Of a stretch of 64,000 bases of DNA, positions 13,011-27,054 are shown one piece after another. The stretch's first letter is position 1. Each line of letters begins with the position of its first letter. The stretch spans positions 19,879,934 to 19,943,933 of the forward strand of contig JAAOOA010000033.1 of assembly GCA_012861695.1 (NCBI GenBank), written 5' to 3'. The notes below the pieces were generated by a model. The model was not told where the DNA came from, did not search any database, and saw nothing but the letters and a program-made list of their open reading frames with translations. This DNA is from Trematomus loennbergii. Taxonomy: Eukaryota; Chordata; Actinopteri; Perciformes; Nototheniidae. The translations under genes and the position numbers were made by a program.

Positions 13011-15598
13011 CAATGGACAGTGCATCACAAACTAACACATTGCATTCTATTTGACAGTTCCATGCTATTCTTCACTTACTTTGATTACCAGCATTAGTAT
13101 AAAACACTTTTATACTTGCAAGCTGAATGTAAGACATGGATCTTGAAAATGTATCAATATAAAATTGAAAAGAGAGATGATAGAGAAAATCATAGCATAA
13201 ACTAAGACATATCAACATGAAAATCCCACAGTTGATAAGTGACATTTATAATTAATTTTATTATGAGGCCAGCTTTAAAATGTTAGTTGTATTTTGTTGA
13301 CATATGCTGTAAGGGTCAAACATTTTTACAAAGGGAATTTGGGATATTTCTTTGCATTACTAAAGGAATCAGAAAATACTGTTGATAGCCATACACCCCT
13401 CTTTACAAAGCTTCAGAATACAGTTAGGGATGAAACTGAAATAATTGGATTTGACAAAACAGCCTTTAAAGATATGTATTGTAAAATGTTTGCAACATGC
13501 TTAAGTTGGAGAGGGTAAAGTATTTGAACTAATATGGTTATCACCATGAAACTTCCCCAGTTGATTACTTACATTGAGAACAAATATAGTTTTTCTTTTT
13601 CCAAGTGTTCTGAAATTCTATGTTTACATAATGCAAACAAGGATAATATAGGATTTATCTACAGATGAAAACACTGACTTCTTTGTTACTAAACAAATAT
13701 AAACAGAGGAAATCCCAACTCTACCGAGGGGTGTACCTGCGTGCAAAGGCTGCTGGAACAAAGGATAATCTGATTTCTGTCCCACAAACAATGAGGCCCA
13801 TCACTCAGTGTCACCACGTACCACCATAGATCATATTTACACCCTGACAGCAGATCGGGGCTGCGGGGGCTCCATGGGATGCACAGGAAGCGGAGGTCAC
13901 TTGACAAAACACAACCCATGTGGGCCTTTGGGAATAAAGCAGCAGCCATACATCATGCCCGAGGCAATCCGTCACCCGGGCCGCTCGATTTGAGGCAGCC
14001 ACTTTCAGATTTGCCGCAGCCACCGGCCCTAAAGGGACAAGTTGGTGACAGAGCCACTCTATACCTCTCTCAAGCTGGACACTATGTACACAGGTCCCAA
14101 GTGTCAGGAGGTAAACTTGATTTTGGTTCCCATTTTGTCATTGAACTTACACTCACAAAAAAGTAACTTAATGCTTACTAGCAGATATAAAGGTGTTGTT
14201 ATTTTAGGTGAGAGAAATCCATTTCTAAATAGAGTCTGCAGCAATAAGCCATTGGTGCAGATGGCCAGCATAGCAAATCATCTGTTTAAGGTGCATTTGG
14301 GAAGGATCTGGCATTGGTTACTGAGGTGTATTGTTCTACAGTAACTGGGGTATTTCGGAATATTGGGTCCATAATCCATGTGTGGAGCTTTTAGAGGTTC
14401 CTGGAAAGGTTTAAGCTAAAGTAAACTCTGCTTGTGTATTTTAAACATAATTAAATCATTGTTCAGTTGCTACTTTAGTACTGATTTGTAGCTTATATTT
14501 TGTTGCATGTCATATTGTCAGTCTTTCTCCTTCCAGCACATTAGGGATTTGGCCAAAACCAGACACTGTGAATATGTTATGCTTGCGCATGTTTAACAGC
14601 AGCCATTTTATTGTCTTGTGTTGTAAAACAAAAAAAAAACTTCCTGTAAATCCAATAGATGCCACACAATGTCAAAAAATTGTCCCCGGCATAATGTCAT
14701 TCGTCAAATCTAATTTGCCTAAAATGTGTCTTCTTCTATAAGAGGCCATTATGAACAACCTCAAACACAATGTGATATCCAGCTCTCTCAGCACACAATT
14801 AAGGATACATATAGACTAAGTAGGCCAACATCATTGGACACATTATAAGTTGTATAAGTTAGCTGGCATTTGCAGATTTTTGACCTTTTTGTAACTGATG
14901 TTAATCATCTATTATTGGAAATGAAGGAAACTCTATCTAAATTAAATAAAAAATATATATCTATTTGGACCCATAGCAGGAAATGAAATAAGCACCTATC
15001 ACCTTCCAAATACAGGGTTAATGTGTAGCGTAGGTTTTATCCCTTAAGTATAAAATTACATTCGGGCGCCAGACAGAAGAATATTTTATATATTTATCTT
15101 TAAAAAATCCCCAAAAGATGCAGAACCAAATATGTCAATATAAATAACAAAACATCAATAAATTACTTGAATCACAGGAATCCAAACCATCAGGAGTGAC
15201 TATGAATGAGTGTGTGAGGGTGTGAGAAGTTTGTAGTGTCCTTTTACACTCTGAAACTGTCCAATGAGTGCAGTTCAGTTGGAAATGGGGTGTATGAATG
15301 TAGAGTTCAGTCCGACCAGTTCAGAGTGTAGTCTGTGGGGCAGGTTTGAGTGTAGTTTTTGAGGGGGGGATATGAATTGTGCAAGGAGGCAGATAAAAAC
15401 TTACAGAGAATGCAGGTTGCCGTGTTGAGGGTGAATTGGTTTACCCCACAGCTCCTGGGTTCAGTGATCGTCAAAAGACGGCCTGGTTGTTCAGAAAAAG
15501 TCCCAACTGGGTTCAGTAGCTGGATCAGACTTCCATTCCTGTTCTCTGGCTGCAGTTGAGTGAGATATCCTTCCTCCTTCATAGCACACAGGTGTGAT
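13011..15598. other. No gene recognised
   Basis: Short chance frames only, including overlapping ones at 13.8-14.3 kb that lack recognisable domains and splice context. Confidence 0.5.
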
Positions 15599-15600
15599 TA

Positions 15601-16015
15601 AGGCCCAATTCCAAACCCCCCTACACACTACTCCTCCGTTTTCAGGTTCTGGTGGAGGGTCCGCCACATTAAGTGCTGTTCCAAACCAACGAGTGTTGAG
15701 GGGGAGTGTGTCATGAAGCCCTCCAACAGTGAGTCTGCATCGCACCTGAATTCACCTGCTGCATTACCTGCTAAAAACATGCTTTTTAAAAACAGTTGTG
15801 TGCAAACATTTACTGATAAACCGCACAACAAGATAACAAATATATGGTTACCCTCGTATTTTTTTAACTTAGGATCATATATCCGTGTTTAGTCAAGAAA
15901 AAACGGTAAATGTGTGCATTGTATTATAACGTGTTGTATATTTACAGGGACAAAAACCAAACAGTGTATAAACGTTACATTTTTAAACACAAATGCGCGG
16001 TTTGGAATTGGGCCT
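15601..16015. mobile_element. 415-bp MITE with TA target duplication
   Basis: Terminal inverted repeats AGGCCCAATTCCAAAC and GTTTGGAATTGGGCCT are perfect over 16 bp and flanked on both sides by TA (15599-15600, 16016-16017). No transposase. TA duplications fit the Tc1/mariner superfamily, though other TA-inserting families are possible. Confidence 0.8.
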
Positions 16016-17162
16016 TATGTCTTGATGACCTTCCTCCAGCTCTCAGGTGTGGCTTGGTTAGCCACTCCCCTTTAATCAGGGAAGGAATATTTCTTTAGTT
16101 TGGTTTTTATTTCCCCCCGTCCTGCTACAAATGTTGTCCAGAAAGGATATGGTCACCATATTCTCTTAATTATTTGAAATGGTATTGATGATAAATGACA
16201 TGGCATGCGCCTTAGTGTGTGTGTTTAAGTGTGTGTTCCTCCCTCCCCTTTACTGATTGTCTCACTTCAGGTGCTGCCTCTCTCAGGTGTTCCTAATCCC
16301 TCATCAGAGCCTGGATAAAAGGCTTGGAACATTTGAGCCGTTCTCTTTTTGTGCTGGTATGTGTCTTTGTTAGATGTTTGAAAGGGCTGGGATGTGCCAC
16401 ATTACAGTATAACTTCATATATTGATTACCGGTGCCCCTTTTTCTCTTTTGAAAGTTGTCTTTAGTTTATTCTTGAATTGGCTGCTGAGCCTGTGTATTT
16501 AGAGGCAACAAACAATATTCTTTAAACAATTCCCTTTTCTCTCGTTCTTCCCCGGCTTATTTGTGTTACTTCTATAGTAAGTAAGTCCATATAAATTAGA
16601 AACGTGGAACACAGGGTCTTCTCTGCAGCATCACAATACAAAATTCTAAAACATATTTACATATTTCGATATATATATATATTTGTAACTTTTTTAAGCG
16701 TTCTCAAAATATTTCAGAAGCAAAAAAAATTTCTTGGGAAAGAATTCAATGGAGACCCTGTCCCTCGATGCCCTTTGCCCCTTCCAAAATATCCTATGTT
16801 TTTATATAAGGTCTAATTTATGCATTTTAGATTACCTAAAGAGAGATTATGTATGAATGTATTTTTGTGTCATATAACTTCTGTGTAAATAAAGGAAGCT
16901 GTGGAAATTTGAAATGCATGAAAATATGATTATGTTTTAGTGATGCAGGGCTATATGGAAACAGAAACACCTTTCCAAACGTATTTATAAGTGCACTTAC
17001 AGACTGAAAATCAAAGAAGCCCTTCAGCTGTATTTCTTAACATGTATGCATCTGTTATTTTCTTGGAAAATGTTACAAGACATTTCCTTTTAGTTATAGA
17101 AACAGCAGAAAGTGTGCTTCATTCAAGTATAAGACTAGCAGACTAAAGCATTTAGACAACTG

Positions 17163-17267
17163 CTCTAAATTAAATGTCTGTGTATATTTGGCTCAGTAGT
17201 AAGGTGTGAAATAAATGCATGTGCCCTTGTACTAAGTGTGCTGCGGGTGGACAGGCGTTGTAGATTA
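17163..17267 (+). repeat. Copy 1 of a ~110-bp dispersed duplication
   Basis: Matches 17962-18071 in the same orientation: CTCTAAAT, ATGTCTGTGTATATTT, GCATGTGCCCTTGTACT, CAGGCGTTGTAGATTA, with scattered substitutions. This copy lacks the foldback element inserted in copy 2. Confidence 0.8.
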
Positions 17268-17961
17268 TGTTTTGCCATCTATGTTTATCCATCTGTACTT
17301 CCCGTGATGCAGCCCTGTTTTACGCTGGCAAAGGTCTCAGGCAAAAAAAGTCCTTTCATGCTGATATAACCTTTCTTAACAGCATCACCTTAAGTACTGA
17401 CACTGAATAATTTAGTGCCTATTAGTCTTCCATTTGCCTGGACATAAAGTCTCCTGGCAACATTACAAGACGTCAGGAAGGTGTTTTGTCACAGAAGCAC
17501 TTCAGACAGCAGGTAGGGCTGTGTATTACACACAGAGGGAAGACACGCACATTATGTGTTTCCGTTTACAATGGACGGATTTTCTATGAATATCTACAAT
17601 GACGTGGATTTCGTATTTACACTGTTTCTTTAGAACAGTGTCTTGATTTAAAGGGACAGTACATCCCCAAATTATGAAATATATTTTTTTCCTCTCGGCT
17701 TTTGAGGCATGAGTGTTGAAAAGATTCACCATAGAGATGTCTGCCGAGTCAACTTGGGGTTTTCAATGCGACAAAACATTATTACTTTTTTAGTCAACAG
17801 CAATGTCTCTTTCCCGTTGTCGTTATAAGGGTTTCTCAGATACATTAAGCCACAGAACTTGTTGTGGCAGTTTCATCATCTTCTGTACAGGTAAAAGCTT
17901 CCCCCCCATTCTAATTCTGTATTGTTAGGCCTGAAAAACAGCAGACAGCCAGAGACAACCA

Positions 17962-18073
17962 CTCTAAATGATATGTCTGTGTATATTTAGCTCAGTAGGA
18001 AGGAGTGAAATAAGTGCATGTGCCCTTGTACTGTATGAGGTGTGCTGCAGGTGGGCAGGCGTTGTAGATTAAT
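17962..18073 (+). repeat. Copy 2 of the ~110-bp duplication, interrupted by the foldback element
   Basis: Same sequence as 17163-17267. Its right end AGATTAAT is the left target duplication of the foldback element. Confidence 0.8.
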
Positions 18074-18446
18074 CAACCCGGTATCACGGCAAGACGTGAA
18101 CATGTGACGATCTACCATGCTGGGAGACGTGAATATGTCACGGTTTCGTCCCTTCAAACGTGACAGTTACACGGTATTGTTAACATGGCCCAACCAGTGG
18201 AGAAATACCCGGAAGTGCCTAGCAAATGGTCTACCGCGCCTATTGGTCGGTTTTTATTGTCAAAATGAGATGTTTTTAATTTATTTTTTAATCATCACAC
18301 TTGATTTCGCCGATTTTCTTGTTGCCCTAGCTGGTCGACACCTCTTTTAGCAGAAACAAAGGCTACATTAATGTATTAAATCGATGTTAATCCATGTGTG
18401 TGGAGGTGAGGATGTGGAATTAACGGACGTGACGTTGTGTGATTGC

Positions 18447-18459
18447 GTTGCCAGGCAAC
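18447..18459. promoter_or_regulatory. Palindromic X-box-like motif, left arm
   Basis: GTTGCCAGGCAAC, embedded in the longer palindrome TTGCGTTGCCAGGCAACGCAA, fits the RFX-factor X-box pattern of two GTTNCC half-sites. The inverted copy is at 20394-20406. Function is unknown. Confidence 0.4.
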
Positions 18460-19365
18460 GCAATTTACAAACTCTTCAACTACAACCCTAATTATATTTT
18501 AAAACATTTTAGAAGGCCTCACGAAATACTTTAATGTAAATTAAAATGTAAATGTGAAGGGGTGTGTAATGTGGTGATTGACATTATTCACCCACGGATC
18601 TATGGGTTGGGGGTATTGTTCCGCACGGACATTTTAGTTAAACGGACTTACTGTTGATGTGAAATCCGAAAAAAAATACGTTATACACCATAACGGTGCA
18701 CAGCTGATATAAAAGGACTTGTCGTTTTTAAAGATATTACTGATTTTCTTTGAATATAAGAATGTAAATACTGAGTTGAGAGAATAGTCAGGGGATTTGG
18801 GTGATGGGAGACACATCTATGGATTCAGAATTTCAATAGCTTACTGTTAAATGACGGATATACCTTTCTTCTGTGATGTTTTACAAATCAGATATTATAA
18901 GTAAAACATGTGAAATAATATAGCAATATCCTGTACAATTATGTGAAAACATGAATAAAACTACACATCTTCAGATGTTATACATACACAAGTGTCCTAC
19001 ACTAATAATACAAAGTTATTATGGCTGTGTGTACCTTGTGTGCACCGCCTAGTGGTTAAAGCACGTTATTGAATTAGTTGTGTATATGATATGTCAATGA
19101 TCCTTAGAAAATCTTGAAATCTTGAAAGGGATATGCAAAATAGCCATTATATACAGTCTTTAATTAACTATTAGTAGAGAATAACGAGTAATGAATATAC
19201 TTTATAGGGATCTGCAGATAAATGTTTAGTCTTCTCAAGCAGCAACTATCAAATATCTCTCCTGATTGTTGGCACTTGACAATCACCTTTCCCTGAATTT
19301 TACTCAGGTGTAACTAAAGCCTGATTTAAGGGTTGTTTATATTTCACATCATTAATCAGAATCTG

Positions 19366-19436
19366 CAAAGTAACTAAAATAAATGTAGTGGAGTAAAAAT
19401 ACCAGGTTAACCTCTGAATTGTAGTGGAGTAGAATT
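19366..19436 (-). repeat. Fish repeat with TGTAGTGGAGTA units
   Basis: Twice contains TGTAGTGGAGTA around AACCTCTGAAT, the reverse of the ACTCCACTACATC phrase at 47096-47112. It sits inside the loop of the foldback element. Confidence 0.5.
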
Positions 19437-20393
19437 GCTGTTTTGTTTAGTAATGGATATTGAATATGGAATAAAGGTTTTGACAAGACCTGGTGTAACA
19501 ATAATCAAAAAGGACATTAAAAGAGCTCCAGATGTCAATGATCTAAACAAAACAGCACACCTGAAATGTATTAAATACTTTATTAAGGGCAGTGAATTAG
19601 TTTTTTCTGTATGTTTTTCAAATCAGTGTTATACAGTAAGTGTCATAGACAGTGTTACATTGCTATTATTATCCTTAAAATATATATAAAACAAAACCAT
19701 TTATGATCTTTTTTTTGGGTGGTTTACTAATGACAGTTAATTCTGTTTCTGCTATTGATGGTTTCATTTTTGTGAAAAATAATAAAATAATCAAATTCAA
19801 TAACGTGCTTTAACGACTAGATGTGCCTTTCTATCAGCTGTACACCGTTATGGTGTAAATACAGCCTATCTACCAATTGGATCAAATATAAAGTCAGCCG
19901 AATTAGTATTGATACTGCAAGAGACGTATTGTGTGAAATAAATGTAAGATGTGGTTTAATTGCTGATATATTATGATCCACGTCACGTTTTTCAGTTTTG
20001 GCGGCAGTGCTTCCTGTTTGTCCAGAAGTCTTCTCATCAGGGCTCTATAAATACAGAACTACGGCAGATATGTCATATTTAATGCAGCCAAACCGTGTAT
20101 TACAATGTCGTTATGTGATGACCTCCAAAGAGAAAGCAAGCAAACTCGGAATAAAGTATTATTTTATTTTTTTAAATGTTTTCGGATTTCACATCAACAG
20201 TAAGTCCGGTTAACTAAAATGTCCGTGCGGAACAATATCCCCAACCCATAGATCCGTGGGTGAATAATGTCAATCACCACATTACACACATTCCTTCACA
20301 TTTACATTTTAATTTACATTAAAGTATTTCGTGAGGCTGTCTAAAATGTTTTTAAATATAATTAGGGTTGTAGTTGAAGAGTTTGTAAATTGC

Positions 20394-20406
20394 GTTGCCT
20401 GGCAAC
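20394..20406. promoter_or_regulatory. Palindromic X-box-like motif, right arm
   Basis: GTTGCCTGGCAAC, the counterpart of 18447-18459 in the other arm of the foldback element, unchanged apart from orientation. Confidence 0.4.
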
Positions 20407-21030
20407 GCAATCACACAGCGTCACGTCCGTTAATTCCACATCCTCACCTCCACACACATGGATTAACATCGATTTAATACATGAATGTAGCCTTTGTTTC
20501 TGCTAAAAGAGGTGTCGACCAGCTAGGGCAACAAGAAAATCGGCGAAATCAAGTGTGATGATTAAAAATAAATAAAAAACATCTCATTTTGACAATAAAA
20601 ACCGACCAATAGGCGCGGTAGACCATTTGCTAGGCACTTCCGGGTATTTCTCCACTGGTTGGGCCATGTTAACAATACCGTGTAACTGTCACGTTTGAAG
20701 GGACGAAACCGTGACATATTCACGTCTCCCAGCATGGTAGATCGTCACATGTTCACGTCTTGCCGTGATACCGGGTTGAGATTAATTGTGCTACTGGCAT
20801 GGCAAGGCTCCAAACACATAGAGTACTGTACGTAGCTTGAGCAGCGTTCTTGAGAAGATCATAATTTTCCTTTCTACTGTGTATATTTTTAAAATAATTT
20901 TAAAGAAGACTTATTTTATTTATATGTTTCTCTTGTATTTCTTTTCAAATAAATATTGATAAAAAAACAATGTAAAATGTGTACTTTTTAAATATATTGT
21001 GTTTTTATTTTTATTTAATTCAAGCATTAA

Positions 21031-22143
21031 AGGCACCATATTATAATATATTTGAACTAAATGTTATAGGGCCATATCTATACAAAACATGTCTATGAAG
21101 TGTTTTGCTCAAAATACCAAACAGATCACCCATTGTAGCATGCCGCATACCCCTCTATTTCAGCCCTGTTACTAAAGTGCTGATTCTGGGTCCATAACTT
21201 CAAATGGAAATGAACCAGTGCTGGTCACGCCCCTTTGGAGCTGCTGCTGGCCACGCCCCTTTGGAGCTGCTGCTGGCCACGCCCCTTTGGAGCGTCTGCA
21301 TGCAAGCACTGAGCTCTGTGAAGAGAAGGCTGTCTACCGTCAGAAACTCAGCTAAAAGCTGCCGTGATTAAACGCCATTTTATGTTCCAAACAACATCAA
21401 GCATTATTTCTGAAACAGTATGGAGCTCAAACACTTTCTCTCTCGCAGGTTTACCACAAGGACAGTACCTTTTATATCCGGCTTCTTTACACATATTCTC
21501 TCCAGTACAGCGTTAGCTCTGAGTGTTAGCGATGCTTGCTAATGTAAACACAGACCACATTACTTCCAAAACACGTTGCGCATTGTTTCTGATACAGCAC
21601 ATAGCTTGACATGTTCTTTAGGCAGTGTTTACCGCTAGAACAGTGTCATTATATGTATTATATAACAACTTTACTCTAAGTCCCTCCCGTAGACATGCTG
21701 CTGAATACACAGACACACAGCTGCAGGAGGGGATTCAGCTAGCCGACTGTGGGGACGATAGGTTGGGCCGTGGGCGGGACGTTGCCAGGAGGTCAATGTA
21801 AAGCCTGCCCACATTTTATTAATCACGTCAAGACCTCAGCAAATTTGGATCAGCTCCGTTGTACCCCCCTTTTTTGAGATGTGGGTAAGGAGGAAAAGAG
21901 AGAGGGTTGTATTTTCTGACACAGTCTCATCACACACCGGGGACACATATTTATGTATAGAAGACATCAAAAAGTGCATTTTGCATAATAAATGACCTTT
22001 TATACTAATGCTGTCATTTAAAATGAAATAAAAAATATAAAGTAAAGAAAAAGGTTCTGATTTAAGCGTCATTTTGATGTACAGGTTTTCACTTACTACA
22101 TGTAAGAGGAAAAATATGCATTTTTTTTATGTGACCTGTCCCT
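21031..22143. mobile_element. TTAA-flanked non-autonomous element, 1.1 kb
   Basis: Bounded by TTAA at 21027-21030 and 22144-22147, with ends AGGCACCATATTAT and TGACCTGTCCCT. The ends match only weakly as inverted repeats. The left 170 bp recurs inverted at 53400-53570. It holds a threefold 27-bp tandem around 21213-21295 (GCTGGCCACGCCCCTTTGGA). TTAA duplication suggests piggyBac- or Kolobok-type movement. No transposase frame. Confidence 0.65.
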
Positions 22144-22147
22144 TTAA

Positions 22148-24520
22148 GGTTTGCTTGCAGGGTCCAACACTCAAAATAACTTCACATATGTGACAGGAAC
22201 GATGACCTTCAGCTAGATGGAGGAACATTCTGCTCTACTGCTAGCAGATGGGACACCAGGCTAAATAGAGTGCACACACTATCAACAGATAATAATGAAG
22301 AAGCAGTAATAATATAATAATGTATGTCCATAATTCGCTAATGACGACTCAGTGCCAGGGTATTCTGATACAGGCCCTGCATGCCCACACTTTGAGGCCG
22401 AGGGATTGTAAATGTCAGTGGCCTGTCACTCAGACTCAGTCCCACATGGGCAGCGACATGGAGCACGCCAAAAAGGGGGGAGGAGGGGGCAATGGAAGGA
22501 CAGACATTAGCTTCCTGTTATGAAGAACTCAGTGTCCAACTGTCAATCTCTGGATATGTTCGGCACACTACTTTACCACATTATGCATTTCCAAAATTCT
22601 ATTCAGCGCCTGATATATCCCCCTATTCAATACCTCACTGGGATGCTGCTGATTGGTTCCCCCCCCCACTGAATAACATTTTATGGTCTTCCGATTGGTT
22701 GTGGTTCAAATTGCTTTTCCCCGATTTCAGTGGGGTTAAGTAGAAACGGAAAATGAAATGTATCAGAATCAGGGATGAGATCTTTCATCCAATCACTGCA
22801 GAAATCAAAATATAAACCTTTGAAAATACATCCTGAGATTCAGGGGTTAGTTTGAGAACAAAAAATAAAAACGTTTTTTTTATCTCATTCATTTCCTTTC
22901 TGTTAATATTCATCAGTATGAATCACGACTTTGATATCATCACCTTTATTTGAATATCTGGTGAAGTCACTATGCAATGGATTTAAAATGATCTGACACA
23001 TTTTGCTGTGCAGAATGTGAGAGATTTTCTCCAGAATCCAAACATTTTAACCACCAAAGGGAGTTTAATATGTCAAATGTCAATCATGCAGGACACTGAT
23101 ATGCATACGGTCTATAAGAGCCATCTGCAATGTTGTATTCCAGTAAACTGTGCCATTATCACTCTGCACATGCCAAGACTTGATGACACAAATGTCCACT
23201 AGGCTTTTTTTAGTTCAAATAAATCCCCCTTCGGAGAAGAATATGTTCCTCTGGACTTAGCTTCCACTGCGCAATATCCTGAGGTTTAAATGAAGTGACT
23301 CTAACACACCAATGACTTCCATCTGCTCAGTGAGTTATGCTTGTAAGTCTGCAATTAGATGCGTAGTTAATTCCTGCTATCTATCCAGTTATAGCTTGTG
23401 AGTTTGGTGGCAAAGACCAGCAAGCTGTCAAGCGCTGGCACCAAGTGGAGAACATTTTATCTCCAAGCGCAATGACTCGTGCAGTGACGGCGAAGAAGAA
23501 GAATTTATTAAGTGTCGACTGCTAGAGTCACCAGACTGTATGTTTCTGCACTTATTTAAAACTTGTTCATTTTCTTCAGGATTAAAGGCCTAAGCTTTCG
23601 TAAAGGACGGATTGAAAAATCTTGCAGTGCTTCGAAATTGCCGAAATAATTACTAACACCCTCTTCACGTATATCTCTGGGATGTGGACAAGCTCCTGGG
23701 TAGAATGTGATGTCCAGGAAGTGGAACTGGACAGCTTGGCAGCGGATCAGAAAAGCAACATGACCTCCTGGTTGGAAGTGGGATCTGGAGATTCAAGGAT
23801 CATTCGAAATAGACATGAATGCAGCTTCATAGAAAATATGGAACAGTACAATCATTTAGCAACTCATTCAAAACATCTGCTGCAATAGGAATTTGTTTCC
23901 TGGCATAATAATTTCCATTGACTACCTTTTCTTCCAGAGGACTAAAGGGCTATTTAGCAATCTATCACTCCATTGTTCAGTGCAGCTTCAGCAGCCTCCT
24001 CCCACACGAGGCTCTGCCGACACCCCCCCCCCCCCCCCCCATGTCAATCCTCCCATCTGTTTGGCTGCAAATTGATATGGACAATAAAGTTGCAATTTCG
24101 CAATGTAGATGAGAAAAGAGATCCAAGAGATGCAAATTAATGTTGCAATAAAACTGCTTTGACAAAAAACGCTTTGACATAGGGCCATTTGGGCTGGATA
24201 AAATGAAGCATTTTAGTTTTCAGGGACATGAATGTGAATCACTCTCTCTCTCAGCACCGCTCTCCATCACTCAGAAGCTGAAAGAGAGTTAGGGGAAACA
24301 GTATAGGAGGATTATGAAATTCAAACAGGTGGGTATGTGTAGATCCACATCTGAGAGTGATTTGGTTTAAAGCTGCAAATCTCAGTGAAGCAATCACTAA
24401 CAATCACAAATCTGAGTGTATGCAAGTGCTTACATTGTATATTAGACCTTTTTATGCAGTGAAAAAAAGTTTAAATCGAAAAAGGTTATTTCTTTAGGGT
24501 CTAGAGGTCTAGTTTTTCTT
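22148..24520. other. No gene recognised
   Basis: Contains a 19-nt C homopolymer run near 24022-24040 and short chance frames. No coding block, RNA gene or repeat pair identified. Confidence 0.5.
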
Positions 24521-24523
24521 TTT

Positions 24524-24800
24524 TTGGTAACACTTTACACTATGACGCCCATGTTTAGCGCACTGTTATATGTTATAATGGCTTTAATATATATATAAAT
24601 GTTTCCACTATACTTTAAGCAAAAAAAGACCAGTTAATGTGTCTTAAACCAGCATTTAATGTATCATATTTGCCTATACCTCAGGAGGGTAACAGGATCA
24701 TGCATTATTAGAAAATACCTTATTCTTTCAATAATACATGACTTAGTATTAAGTATTATAGAAAGCTCAATAATATGTTATATAGTATAGTATTTGTGGT
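24524..24800. repeat. GGTAACACTTTA-type interspersed repeat
   Basis: Begins GGTAACACTTTACACTATGA and continues with TTATAATGG and palindromic AT-rich text. Related phrases occur at 57677-58140 (GGTAACACTTTTTAGGTATG) and, reversed, up to 37931. Right boundary approximate. Confidence 0.45.
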
Positions 24801-24897
24801 TTCTTTTTCCAGTGCTATTATCAGACTCTATTGCATTCAACCAATTCACCTCTACAGTAGCAAGATAGCAAAGATGGAGAGAAAGAACATGAAAATA

Positions 24898-24955
24898 AGA
24901 TAGATGGATAGATAGGTGCTTTATTGATCCAAACTGGGAAAATATTTAAATAGAT
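24898..24955 (-). mobile_element. 3' tail of a LINE with (TATC)n end
   Basis: AGATAGATGGATAGATAG followed by GTGCTTTATTGATCC and AAACTGGGAAAAT is the reverse complement of a typical fish non-LTR 3' end (TTTCCCAGTTTGGATCAATAAAG plus a tetranucleotide tail, given here in part). Only the tail is recognisable. Confidence 0.55.
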
Positions 24956-25211
24956 AGGTCAGGGAAGATAGGAGCTCATAAAAAGTGTTACTCTGCATCT
25001 TGTGTCTACATCTTAAAAGCATTCTGAAAGACACCCGAAATGAAATCGCAGTGAGGGGGCAAGTGCTTGGAGGCATTTGTGAAGCAGGTAAATGATCTTT
25101 CAGACACTTCCCCACTGAGAGAGGCCTGGAGGAAGGACCATTTACGCCCCTTTCAAATCCCTCAGATGTAGAGGACCACTGTAGAGTAAGTCTTCACTTG
25201 CCCCTCAGACG

Positions 25212-26479
<1,268 letters not shown>

Positions 26480-26840
26480 ACCACAGACCTTATTTCGAGC
26501 TATTTTCCAAAATCCTATGGAGAAATTGCATTGCTTTTTTGTCGAAGGAACCCATGCGCAGCTTACTTCCGGGTTTTAGGACGCGTCACTGTGGCACTCT
26601 ATTGTGTAACAGAAAACAGGAAACACTGACCAATCAGCAGACTACACTTTTTTAGGGGCGTGGCTTAAAGAGACAGCCATACAGTATCTAAAAAAAGTAG
26701 GATGAATACAAGTATATTCAGATTGACAGTGTAAGAAAAATAATGTGCTTTTTTAACATTAAAGCCTGTAAGCATGATCTAGTAGCAGCCCAAAATCAAA
26801 GCATGAACCTGAAAATGACCATGATGTGTGCTCTTTAAAG
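26480..26840 (+). repeat. Fish interspersed repeat ending CTCTTTAAAG
   Basis: The end (26756-26840) matches 1-81. The body has ATCCTATGGAGAAATTGCAT, CTTCCGGGTTTTAGGACGCG and GGCGTGGCTT phrases of a dispersed fish element. The left boundary is uncertain. Confidence 0.55.
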
Positions 26841-27054
26841 AAACTGTTTGTATGACTTGGCGTCATCGAAAGCTGCGATTGCAATTTGCAGCCAACTGAA
26901 TGCTTTTCGTCTCAATTTTGCAGAACTGTGCTAACATCTTGGTATCTTTCAGGACCTTTGACTCTCTCAGACACCATCTTTACAGCTACACTATTTAAGA
27001 GCAACAAAACTCAGTCAGCAGCTGGTGATAGTGCAATTGTTCCAGGTGATTATC

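Larger units (their letters stand above)
18074..20778. mobile_element. 2.7-kb foldback DNA element with ~600-bp terminal inverted repeats
   Basis: Starts CAACCCGGTATCACGG and ends in its exact complement. Arms 18074-18670 and 20181-20778 are inverted and nearly identical. It is flanked by a perfect 8-bp duplication AGATTAAT (18066-18073, 20779-20786). The interior (18671-20180) has no convincing ORF. Eight-bp duplications occur in hAT, Zisupton, Novosib and P superfamilies (established), but the CAACCCGG ends do not let me assign one. It is probably non-autonomous and, from arm identity, fairly recent. Confidence 0.92.

Noticed and set aside
13689..14344. Overlapping frames of 60-100 codons on both strands
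   Set aside because: No recognisable domain, no splice context, no codon bias visible; treated as chance frames.
18117..18350. 77-codon frame in the foldback element as a transposase
   Set aside because: It lies inside the inverted repeat arm and has no transposase motif or extension.
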